Shown here: piece after piece, positions 1 to 13,300 of the stretch
How positions within the stretch are numbered: position 1 is the stretch's first letter
How the letters are laid out: every line of letters begins with the position of its first letter
Source of the DNA: Gymnothorax reevesii
Lineage: Eukaryota; Chordata; Actinopteri; Anguilliformes; Muraenidae
Assembly (NCBI GenBank): GCA_029721435.1
Contig: CM056587.1
Coordinates: 18,546,667 to 18,610,666, forward strand
Direction: 5' to 3'
DNA: 64,000 nt
Position numbers and translations under genes: made by a program
Notes under the pieces: model-generated
The model's database searches: none
What the model saw: the letters and a program-made list of their open reading frames with translations, nothing else
Told to the model about the DNA's origin: nothing

Positions 1-1009
1 ACCTTCTGGACAGCCGATCGAGGAGCTTGTGTCCCTTTCTTGTCTTCCACTTCCTCCTCCAGGCCCATGTGCAGACGGACGTACCCGCCCTCCCCAAGGG
101 AGCGCTGCCGCAGCCGCCTCTTATAGGGGTCGTCTGCAGGCCCCTCCTCTGCCTTCGCCCCTCCCTCAGGGGCAGGGTTTGCTTCTGGGACCTCTGGAGT
201 TTCTGGGACCTCCTCCACCAGCACCACATCCTGCTTCACCTTTGCAGGACGGCCCCGCTTGCGTTTGGAGGGCCTGGGTGCCGGTTCCACGTCCATTACC
301 GCCACCTCTGCCTCCTCCTGCGCTGTAGGGGGCGCTGTGGCCGACAGCTGCACGGGCTCAGTGGGGGCCACTTTCCCTGGGTCCACACTGATGATAAAGC
401 CCTCCGGCTCCGGTCCCTTCTCCAGCACCACCACTCCCCCTTCCTCCGCGGAAACGCCAGCCGCCTGGGCCTCTTCCGCTGACCAGCAGGCCGAGACTAC
501 AGCCAGGGTCTCGCCTGCCTCGCCTTCCCCTCCTTGAATGACCAAAGCCTGCACCTCCCCACTAGGACTGACCATAGCCAAAGGCTGGTTGGCTCCAATA
601 TCTTCTCCAGATGTGACTACAGCCACAGGCTCCTCTGACCCCTGCTCGCCATTAGGACCGACCTCAGCATTCGTGGCCTCTGAACCATTGACCTCTTGGG
701 TGTGACTCCCCAGCGCTTGGACATCCCTCTCCACCGCCACTACGTAACCTTCCCCGACCTGCTCCTGCTGAGCGGGGGTCTGGAGCATCCCCATATCCCC
801 TGCAATCACAGTGTGGACGTCTCCCTTCTGGTAGACCATGAGCTTCTGTTCCTCCACTTGCTTGTGAACAGACTCGCAGAGCTGCAAAACCTCAGCCATC
901 AGCAGGTGACGCGCCAGCGTGGCCACGTCTGCCATCACACAGAAGTTGAATGTCAGGCTTGAGGTGTAAGCAAACTCCAGCAGAGGCAGGAAACTGGACT
1001 TACTGAAGC
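1..1009 (-). CDS. zbtb11: ZBTB11 coding exon 4 (partial)
   Basis: Begins after a ctttgccag acceptor (AG at 1011-1010), completing a split Gly codon from exon 3, and stays open to base 1. It encodes the second half of the BTB domain (LLEFAYTS, ADVATLARHLL), then a Glu/Val/Pro-rich linker, the AT-hook-like RKRGRPAK at about 263-243, and the conserved RRLRQRS block that precedes the zinc fingers in ZBTB11. No stop codon is reached, so the reading frame continues left of the window. Confidence 0.93.
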
Positions 1010-3908
1010 CTGGCAAAGACAGGGAAATCACATTGTTATAAATTCTGCAATCTGGGCAATCTCAAGTCCTTAAATGATTTCATTTCAGTTTCAGCTGGGG
1101 TTATTCTTGTTCTGTTCCCTTCTTAGAGGAGGATGACCTTGAAGCCGCCACCTCAACAATTACTCAGTTACTTCAACACTCCAGTCAGGGTTGCTAACAA
1201 ACAGTGCTTAGAGTGTCACAGCCCTGTCAAAAACCAAAAAAAAACGTCAAAATACTCCATGTAAATCAAAATTTGTTCCTTGCTAACGATGTGCCATCAT
1301 GAACAATAACTGAAATACAAGCATGGGGGATATTTGAATAAGCAGATGATGTAGTTGTAGATGTAGTCCCATATCATTCCAACCTCAGCATGTTGATGAC
1401 AATACTCAACGCTTGGGGTCACTCAGCATTTCATTTTTGAAAAGGTTTAGGGTGTTCTACGAAATTATAACAGTAAACAAAACAATAAGACTTTGCAAAC
1501 GTTAATTTAATCATGGACCTTAGTTTTGTCCATTTTCGAAAACTCCATACATTTTCCCATAGAGACTGGACCTTCATATCTGGAGCTGAAATAATCCTAA
1601 CAGTCACAAATAAATGTACATCTCACTGGCTTACCGGAGAGGTCGACTACAGCCTCGTGGCTGGACACAGCCCCCTTCTCGATAAACAGCTGGCTAAAGT
1701 AGTCGCTGCAGGCTGCCAGAACAGACTTGTGGGCACGAAACTCCTCCCCCTCAATTAGAAGTGTGATGTCGCAGAACTGATTCTGTAAGCGCTGCTGGTT
1801 CAGCTTGTTCAGCGTGGACTGCCCATGTTTGGGAAGGAACTGCTTCACAATGCCCTTACTGTCCACCTGAAAACCAAACAGAAACCAGGAAGCTAAGCCT
1901 CAGACTAACATTCTCATTATAGACATTCATTGAGATCCTTAATTTAACTTAATGCTAAAACAAAACAATATATATTAAAAGGCAGAAGATGAGTCCTATG
2001 TGGACTTCACTAAAGTGCAAGAACTGAGAGGCCAAAAAATTTTTATTTTTTGGAAACAATTCGTTTCTAGACCTGATTGTGAGCAAAATGTCTCTGAAGT
2101 GTCAAAGTGTGTGTCTTTAGTGCAGTATTTACAACTGTCCAGAACAAACAGTACTTTTAATAAAATTATCTAAAGACTTTATGAGGAGCTTAGGAGTAAG
2201 TCACTATAGAAGACAGGTCTAGCAGTGTGAAAATCAACAGTACACGCCTCGCAGGATGTATACTAACAAAAACAAGCTCGTGCTTCGCTGCAGCAGATGA
2301 GCTTCTGCCGGGCCTGCGAAGGTCGGGCTGAGTCTCGGAAAAATCATCATCATCTTCATCTTCTTCCTCATCCTCATCTTCGGGATCAGGGGCTGCCCAG
2401 CGTCTCCTGCGTCTCTGTCCGAGCGGTGTTCCTACTGCATCCTCCGGCCAGCCACGCCCGCGATCCTGCCTCCCCTGGCATTGACTGCATTCTTTTATGT
2501 AGTCCTTCACCTGCTTCAATATACCTGAACACACAAGAGACAGATCAAGCACTGCAGGTCCGATTTAACTCATGGCTATTACAACAGTTACACATTTTTT
2601 GGTTAATAGAACATTTTGTTAGGTGAATATCGATTTGCTGGAACTAATAATTAAAAATGCTTTGGGAAGGAAGGTTTGCCAATCCAAAAATATGCATCCA
2701 ACAGCACCGCCGCGCTTACCTCCAGTCAGAGGGCGAGGTAGAATACGTTTAGTTACCTTTTGAACCCTATTTTTGAGTTCTGAACGTGCCTCTAACAGAC
2801 CCAATTGGGCTGCTCTTCGACAATGTCAAGACTGGAAACACCGCGTCGCTATTTTACGCTCAGATGCAGCATCACGGAAATCAACGTCAGGTTTAGTCAA
2901 CAGGCAAAATATATTCCTCGTCATTTTAACGAGGAATATACCAGGGGTTAAAACGAGAGTCTAATCAGTGTTTGGCTTCAATGCATTCTCTTCATTTCAT
3001 ATAGACAAGAGCAACCTAGAAACTAATATTTATCAACATTTCATAACACTATGAGTAACCCCGATCAGTTCTCACCGTTATACCGTTATATGAAACAAAT
3101 TAATGTGGAATAATGAGCAATCAAAGCGCTCTTGGCAAAGGTAACAATTTAAGATCTATAGAGGGCATTGAGGCCAACTCAGCAAGAATGGAGCTGACCG
3201 ACACTGGTCAGAATATGACGTACTATTTCAAAGTGACTGGCAGCCTATATGGTGGAGAAGGGACAGACCGTTACAAAATAAAAATCACTTGACAGTTTGT
3301 GCTGAACCTCAGATACCGCACACGTTTCGCGTGTATTCGCGTCTTTGCATTGACTTTGAAAGTAATCTGTCGTGCGAAAAAGCAGGTTTAGAGCGACCTG
3401 GCGAGCAAGGACTTTTCCTTTCCATGGGTCATGTTCATGAGCACAACAAAGCAAACAGTTACGCGTTCATGCCAGGAAGCGGTGTCATCGTTGCACAAGA
3501 CGACAAATTACGCAGCGCCAAGGTTCAAAACCCGTTAAAACCTTAGTCAGGAGAAATAATGCTTCAGAGAGCAGCTGCCACCGAAGAATGTTTATTACCT
3601 CTCCACCAGTACTTCTGAGAGATTGTGTCCCATGTCTGATGCTGGTTAAGGTGCTCTCCTCCGGCAGTAATGTGTGCCTCGTCGATGAGTTCCTTCCGTC
3701 GTCCAGCCTGCAGTACCACCTCCAGCTCGGTGAACTCGTCAAGGCCTTTCTGTCGTCGCTGATAGTACAGCGTCCCATTGCGTACCACATAACATGTAGC
3801 CGCCTTGCGAATCTTTCTTTTGGCATTGCCTGGAGTGCCTGGCGCGTACGGTTCCCGCTCGTCGGTCAGATACCGTTGGATTGCCAGGTAGCTTTCTTCA
3901 CTCGACAT
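1..3908 (-). CDS. zbtb11: ZBTB11, zinc finger and BTB domain protein 11 (5' part, runs off left edge)
   Basis: Nuclear transcription regulator of the BTB/C2H2 zinc-finger class. Four coding exons are visible on the minus strand: 3908-3599, 2524-2268, 1866-1635 and 1009-1 (open at the window edge). All joins have GT/AG sites and matching phases, giving about 602 residues. Seen in order: an N-terminal conserved block starting MSSEESY; an integrase-like HHCC zinc-binding motif (H79, H86, C116, C119); a highly acidic run near residues 150-164; a BTB/POZ domain from about residue 200 to 310; a low-complexity linker; and an AT-hook-like GRP core near residue 519. The C2H2 finger array expected for the family lies beyond the left edge. 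Identity rests on strong resemblance to vertebrate ZBTB11 along the N-terminus, HHCC block and BTB, and on the neighbour RPL24 on the same strand, as in human. The linker is family-specific in position but poorly conserved. Confidence 0.95.
1309..1622. repeat. Dispersed repeat, copy A (ZBTB11 intron 3)
   Basis: This intronic stretch matches 61590-61912 in the same orientation: shared landmarks in order are a caagcatg word, an agcatgttga-like word, tgaaaaggttt, acaaaactttgc-type and taatttaatcatgga words, and caaatgtac. Divergence is substantial with small gaps. The match runs to within about 12 bases of the exon 3 donor at 1634. No coding potential or terminal repeats were recognised, so the class is unknown. 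Confidence 0.65.
1635..1866 (-). CDS. zbtb11: ZBTB11 coding exon 3 (BTB first half)
   Basis: 232 nt, phase 0 at its start and phase 1 at its end. Acceptor ggttttcag before 1866; donor G|GTAAGC at 1634-1633. Encodes VDSKGIVKQFLPKHGQ and the BTB core FCDITLLIEGEEFRAHKSVL, ending in AVVDLSG with the Gly split to exon 4. The GTG at 1866 is an internal Val codon, not a translation start. Confidence 0.95.
2268..2524 (-). CDS. zbtb11: ZBTB11 coding exon 2 (CxxC half of HHCC finger, acidic run)
   Basis: 257 nt, acceptor tgtgttcag before 2524 and donor TTT|GTTAGT at 2267-2266. Encodes ILKQVKDYIKECSQCQ, which supplies the two cysteines of the integrase-like zinc motif, then an Arg-rich patch, an acidic stretch (about 14 Asp/Glu in 18 residues) and KHELVF. 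Phase requirements on both sides fix these borders. Confidence 0.92.
2910..2940. repeat. Perfect 12-bp inverted repeat
   Basis: Arms TATATTCCTCGT (2910-2921) and ACGAGGAATATA (2929-2940) are exact reverse complements around a 7-nt loop. It lies in ZBTB11 intron 1. No mobile-element context or conserved function was recognised. Confidence 0.6.
3599..3908 (-). CDS. zbtb11: ZBTB11 coding exon 1 with start codon
   Basis: ATG at 3908-3906 begins MSSEESY, the conserved ZBTB11 N-terminus; an in-frame ATG eight codons upstream is not supported by family similarity. 310 nt, donor AGAG|GTAATA at 3598-3597. Encodes the conserved EREPYAPGTPGNAKRKIRKA block, then the histidine half of the HHCC motif (H79, H86) and YWWR, with a Gly codon split to exon 2. 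Confidence 0.94.
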
Positions 3909-4250
3909 AGCTACCCCTCCGGCCCGAAACAAGTGCGCACACCACAGGAATTGGACGCATACGTCGAAGACGAAAAACTCTCCGTATTATTGTTGTATCA
4001 GAAATGTCAATAGTTTATCGATAGCCATAAACCGCTAATAGGTTTTCACAACCATAATATTTGAACTTAATTTCCAAGGGGGAACTGCTGTTTTCGACCG
4101 TGAGGGACGAACTTGCATGGACATACAAAATGGCTGCTGCACAACCGGATGTGTCGTCATTAGAGGCGGCACAAAGCACAGTGATTGGCTAATGACCAAA
4201 ATACAAGCCCCACATTTCCCTAGATTACCCACGCACGAAGAAACCCTTAG
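3909..4250 (-). promoter_or_regulatory. Probable ZBTB11 5' UTR and promoter region
   Basis: Directly upstream of the ZBTB11 start on the minus strand. An ATTGG (CCAAT box on the minus strand) sits at 4184-4188 and an ETS-like CCGGAT at 4145-4150. These motifs are common in housekeeping promoters. The transcription start cannot be fixed from sequence alone. Confidence 0.35.
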
Positions 4251-5722
4251 CAGTCTATTTCATGTTGATAACTACTCAAATACAGGCATGAACATTTGAA
4301 TTGATGTTGTCATAAATGGATTGTGACTTTTAGTTATATTTACTTGCTTAGCTGTTCTCCAAATGCGCTGTTCGTTGTGATAATCGTTTGCTAGCTAGTT
4401 CATAAATCACACGAAATGAGTAATACCAGTTAGCACGTGCGTACTACACATACCTAGCTAGTGCTTTCTTCATAAGACGCGGACTAAAATCGATCAGTTG
4501 CTTACGATTTACATGAGGTGCAAATCGAGCTTTAGTTTTGACCATTCTGATGTTTCTTTGACGGATTGGGATTGAGATCCAGGGAAATACGAGACATCGA
4601 TGATACCCTTAAAATGATTGGACATACTCAAATAATGGGATAACAAACAAAATTTTTCGGTAGTTCCTGAATTCAATTTACAAATATCAATAACCGCTCC
4701 AGATGACGAGCGCAGAACCCACCTGATTGACACAACAACTGCCGGTGCCTATGGCTCATAAATCCTATAAGCTTTCACATTTCACACTAGAGGTTTATAT
4801 TCTTAAAATGCTATATTTTATGTTAACGTTAACTTATTTTTTAAATTCAGAATGAATGAGCTTTTAGCCTTTGTCCATGTTCATCTTTTATCTTAATAAA
4901 CCGAGCGGTGTACTACGAAGCATGTTCAACATTAGTCAGGCTTTGTGCGTGTATGCTGGCTTAACAAACTAGAGATACCACAAGTTACCATGGAAGGTCA
5001 AGAACCACATTTGTTACATTGAAAACCTCAGACTTGTGCTAAACATCCCTCTCAACCCACTTATTTTGCTTCATGATACACCTCACAGGTTAGTTGACTG
5101 AATTGCTAGACCATAGCCATAATTGGGCATTTGACTTCTGCACCAAAACCTGGCTATCGGTTGATGTGCATCAGAAAGGTTAAGTTTAAGTACAAATACC
5201 AAATCATAGATTTTTTTAAAGACACCAAAATTAAAGCAATGTGGCTCTACTAGTGAAACACCCAGCCCTCTGCCCCAGATTTGGTGCTTTAAAACTGGTG
5301 TTCTCGAACATTGTGGCCCTTGGTGTAACATAAATTAAGGCTCAGCTTTCAAATATTTGCAGAGACTTTAAGCTCAGTGGTTTCCCCAAATGTGCAAATT
5401 CTCTGTGCGCAGGTGCAACAATTCCTGCCCCACCAGCTTTGGATTTCATCAGTCAAGGAAGTTGTTCAATTCTAAAGCATTCTTGAAGGGACTGCCATAA
5501 AGAATATCAAAGCAAAGCATTTGTTGATCACACGGATTTTCAGATAGGGATGAGAAGATGCATTCTTTAAGGGATGCACAGCTGGTTTTGTTAATCTGTA
5601 GTGTTAATTCATGATTCTGTAGACTCAAAAAAATCGAGAACAATGAAAAGGCTTCTGAAACTCCAGCCACAGAGTGCCTGACCACACAAAAAAAAAGAGG
5701 CTCAAATTGTGCACAAAGATTT
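4251..5722. other. Intergenic, ZBTB11 to RPL24
   Basis: AT-rich DNA between the start of ZBTB11 and the 3' end of RPL24. Short open frames here lack codon or family support. No repeat family or RNA gene was recognised. Confidence 0.5.
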
Positions 5723-5728
5723 TTTATT
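5723..5728 (-). terminator. RPL24 polyadenylation signal AATAAA
   Basis: TTTATT on the plus strand gives AATAAA on the minus strand, 20 nt past the RPL24 stop codon. A very short 3' UTR is normal for ribosomal protein mRNAs. Confidence 0.85.
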
Positions 5729-5747
5729 AAACAAGTTCACAGGTGAT

Positions 5748-9368
<3,621 letters not shown>

Positions 9369-9410
9369 GACGGCAGCGGAGAAAGGAAGAGGGAGACAGG
9401 AGGGTTATGG
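9369..9410 (-). promoter_or_regulatory. RPL24 5' UTR with TOP-like pyrimidine tract
   Basis: On the minus strand the sequence before the ATG contains CCCTCCTGTCTCCCTCTTCC followed by TTTCTCCGCTGCCGTC, a nearly uninterrupted pyrimidine tract. Ribosomal protein mRNAs begin with such terminal oligopyrimidine tracts, which link translation to mTOR signalling. The exact cap site is inferred. Confidence 0.65.
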
Positions 9411-10336
9411 GTAATTTCCTACTACATTAATAATTCGTGAATAAATAATACACTTTCAATATGAATGCATAAAAATGTATAATTTTCAATATGTTTTAAT
9501 CATTAATTCATTTAAACAATTTTTAGCGTTAAATCTGTTCAACCAATCAGTGAGGTTATTTGGTTGCCTGGTGTAAAAAGCGGGAAGTATGGCGGCGATA
9601 GACTGGCAGATTATAAGGAACCCATCCAAATATGGCGCAGATTGCGTTCCAGCGCTGGCTGTGGTGTAATGATATAATTTTCAACATATCGCACCTGCAT
9701 GAAGGAACTCCCAACATTTTGTTTATTTTATGCACTCATAAACAACATGCACAGTCAAGCACACTTTTGTTTTGAAGTATACTAGAACCAATCGTCAGCG
9801 CAGGAGGATGGGATCTGTAGTTTTGCCGTATTCACCTCACCTCATTCCCCTATGATCATTAGGACAATATGAACTACAGTTCCCAGCATATTACACAGTA
9901 CCATGGTGACAGTTTCTGTCTCAGTTACTGCATCGGGTCACTGCGTCGATATTTTGCAGATGTGGCCAGCATCGCTCACGAGTAATGGTTTGTCCGTTGC
10001 CTGAGGCCTAATAATATCAGTAAAAATTTTATCCACGGCCTTCCTCCTTATTCCACGACCTAGCGAACTGTTAAAGATAAATGATTTCTCCACATCTTAG
10101 GTACGGTGTATCTCAGAAAGCCGCCCTCCATTGTAGCTTTGAACAATAAGAGGGGAATGACAGACATTAATGTTGTCTCTCATTGACAAATGGCTTTTTC
10201 GGATGAGTCTTTTTCAATGAGCGGTTTCAGCTGTCTTGTCGGTTCTTTATCAGTTCGTATTTAGCTTGGGTAGCTGTGTTGTTGATTTAGCTGGCTAATT
10301 ATTCGACGCTGGAGTAACCGCTAAGTCAGTGGGGAA
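9411..10336. promoter_or_regulatory. Divergent intergenic region between RPL24 and CEP97
   Basis: About 0.9 kb separates two start codons pointing away from each other. It holds a CCAAT box at 9543-9547 and a GCGGGAAGTATGGCGGCGAT segment at 9580-9599 (ETS/YY1-like words). It probably contains the promoters and 5' UTRs of both genes. No other gene or repeat was recognised. Confidence 0.5.
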
Positions 10337-10370
10337 ATGGGTGTACCGAGTCTGACGTTGGACACCAATG
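10337..10370 (+). CDS. cep97: CEP97 coding exon 1
   Basis: ATG at 10337 in GGGGAAATGG context; encodes [11 protein letters not shown] with a Gly codon split by the donor G|GTAAGT at 10371. No upstream in-frame start was preferred because the reading joins directly to the conserved [14 protein letters not shown] of exon 2. Confidence 0.85.
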
Positions 10371-13300
10371 GTAAGTTTTTGCTTCGTTTTCAGTCACTGA
10401 AACGTTAAATGTTTTTTTTATTACTACCGTAACGTTTTATGGCTACCTGCCAGTGGACTTGAAAGTCGAGCTGGTAGCACCAGGGTGTTGCGTATTATTG
10501 CGACAATGTATCAGTCATGAGAAAAATTGTATTCTTTCTTAAACAGTGGGAATATAATCGACGTTGGTTATATGTATGACGTATCTGTAATGGGCGTGTT
10601 GTTTATGTTTTGTGCACACTGCACATAGGGCCCATTGTGGACCTTTCGGGTCAGGGCCTGCAGAAGCTGGAGCCAAACTTCCCTTGTCCAGCAGACACTG
10701 ACATACTCATCCTGGACCGAAATCACATCATCAAGCTCGAGCACCTGGAGAAAAATCAACGGCTCCAGCAGGTAACACTTCGAACCCGAATGAGCAGGAT
10801 AGATGGGCCGAGTCACAATTGACCAGCGCACATTTGTTCATAAATAGCTAAATAGCGTGGCTTCGAGGGCGCATGGTTTGGTAATATTTTGAAACATAAC
10901 TAAGGAATCGGTGAGCAGACTACAAACAGAGTGATTAAAGATGCCCTGTGAGATCAGAGACAGTGTTCCTTATACTAGGACTTGTCATGCACTTTATCAT
11001 GCAAAAAATAGCTATGACCATGGAGGATTTTTCCCATCCTCTATATTACAAGATTCTGTTGATTAACTGCAAATTCTGCCCATTTGCTGCTGGACAAACC
11101 GTATACTGGAACACATTTTTTGTCAGCAAAATATACAGCATACACTCACACTTGTGAACATTCTCTTTTCTGTGCTAGTTGTCAGTTGCCAGTAACCGTT
11201 TGGTGCGGATGATGGGAGTGTCACAGCTTACTTCACTAAAGGTGTTGAATCTACCCAGTAATAGCATTGGGTACATTGAGGGGCTAAAGGAACTGTTCCA
11301 TCTGGAGTGGCTCAACCTTGCTGGAAACAATATTAAGGTAATGTTGGAAACAATGAAATGGGAATCATATTCACAGACATTTGTTTATCAATGAAAACAT
11401 TATTAGACTGATGTGTGTATAAACTTCCTCCAGGTTATGGACCAGCTTAACTCCTGTGTAGCACTCCAACATCTGGATTTGTCTGACAACAACATCTCTC
11501 AGATCGGTGACCTGACCAAGCTCTCTGCCTTAAAGGTGAGAGTGCTGGTGTGATACAGTCAAGCTGTTGGCTTGTGTTCATTTGTGTGTTAGTGGGTGAT
11601 TCATTCTTGTTGAAATTTTCAATTGATTTTTGACACTTTCCAAAAAGATGATGGACAGTATTGGTGAGGGTCTTAATGGGGGTGATTGTGTGGTCTAGTC
11701 ATAATTGGACCCTGACACAGGGCCGTAATTCCTGCAAGATTCCATCAACACATGGATGTAAGAATGGACTGAGTATAATCTGGATAGTCAGCTTTAAGTT
11801 CATGGTATTTCTTTGCATATCGAATAGGAATGTGCCTTCATGTCCTATTAATCTCAACTGCGCCTAAGGCGATTAAGACGTCGATTATTTGTGGATATTT
11901 TACGCTGATTGTAATCCACCAGTACGCAAAATAGCCAGTAGGTGGCGACAATTTAAGCAAAACTCGTTTACCTAAAAACACGAAATGTGACAGAGGAGGT
12001 AGCGTGCACTGATTTGACTTATGATGAGAATTTAGGCGCTTGGGAGGGAGCTGGAATTACCGGTATGGTCTGTCCTTTTCCATTCTTTTATCTTTTCTTT
12101 TTTTAGGGTGTGGGGGCAACTGGGCCTAGCTGTTAGCAAAATAATCACTCGAGGAATGTTTGGGTAAAATCTGATCAGATTCAAACTTAAGAGATCCCCG
12201 GGCAGTATAATTTAATTTTTCATATATTGACAAGGTTTAGCAGCTCTAGCTAAATTACTGGTATTGCCTGACCTAATGTCAATGCACTGCATTGTAAACA
12301 TCACACAAGGTGTTACCACATCCCTTTGTTTTGTCGATGAACTCGCCAACCTTTGTTGTAGACATGGGTGTAGAGATCAAACACTACTATCTAGTTGTAT
12401 TTTCTAGAGTCCTCAGCATTTTAATGTTATTTATATATCCTGGCCATCCTGGTGCTCTGGCGTGTCTTCAGAAACAATCGTTGCAGGCGCTGAGATTCTT
12501 ACATCCTAGATTTGGGTAGCAGTGTGAATTGGATGGTAACGGGAACAAGCAGCATTTTAAGAAGCAATGGATTGATTTATAGGCCGTGGACGAGTTGTCT
12601 TAATCGATTTCAGTGACTCTCTCTCGAAGGCCATAATCAAAACAATTATTATCACATGTATTTGATACTGGGAGCTACATTCATGCCGTTGTCTGTGATT
12701 GGTTGTGCTGCTCACAGACGCTTCTTCTTCATGGGAACATCATCACCACGCTGCGTGCTGTCCCTGCCTTCCTGCCACCGCACCTGACCATCCTCTCCCT
12801 CGCCGAGAACGAGATCAGGGATCTAAATGAGGTAGCGTCTGTCTTCGCCACCAGCTCAGTCTTCGCTGTAGCAATTCTCTTCATGGCAGGCTTTGCTCAC
12901 TCCATCTCTCGACTTCTGCTCTTCTCATCTCACCCCTCTGTTCAGTTCTTTTTTGGATTTCTCCCCTCTCTGTTTTCATGGAACTATAAACCTCACTGTA
13001 ATGAACAGGAAAACAATTTGCCTGATTTTTGGTTTGTACACCACCACAATGGATTTAAAGTGATTCAGCCTTGAAGACTTTCAGCTCTAATTTAAGGCTT
13101 TGTTGTAAATATTGTGTGAACTGTGTAGGAATTACTTCCATTTTTATGCATGGCCTCCTCCCAGTTGGCTGCTCATCCTTAGCATTCAATGACTGCTTGA
13201 AGTCTGGAACCCATGTACATCTCCTGATGGGGGTTCTGTTGATGCTCTGCCAGGCCCTCACTATGTCTGTCCTCAGATCCTGCTTGTTCTGGGAGAATTT

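Noticed and set aside
1597..1866. Apparent start of a separate protein beginning at 1866
   Set aside because: The first codon is GTG (Val) at an exon border; it is the middle of ZBTB11, joined to exon 2 in phase.
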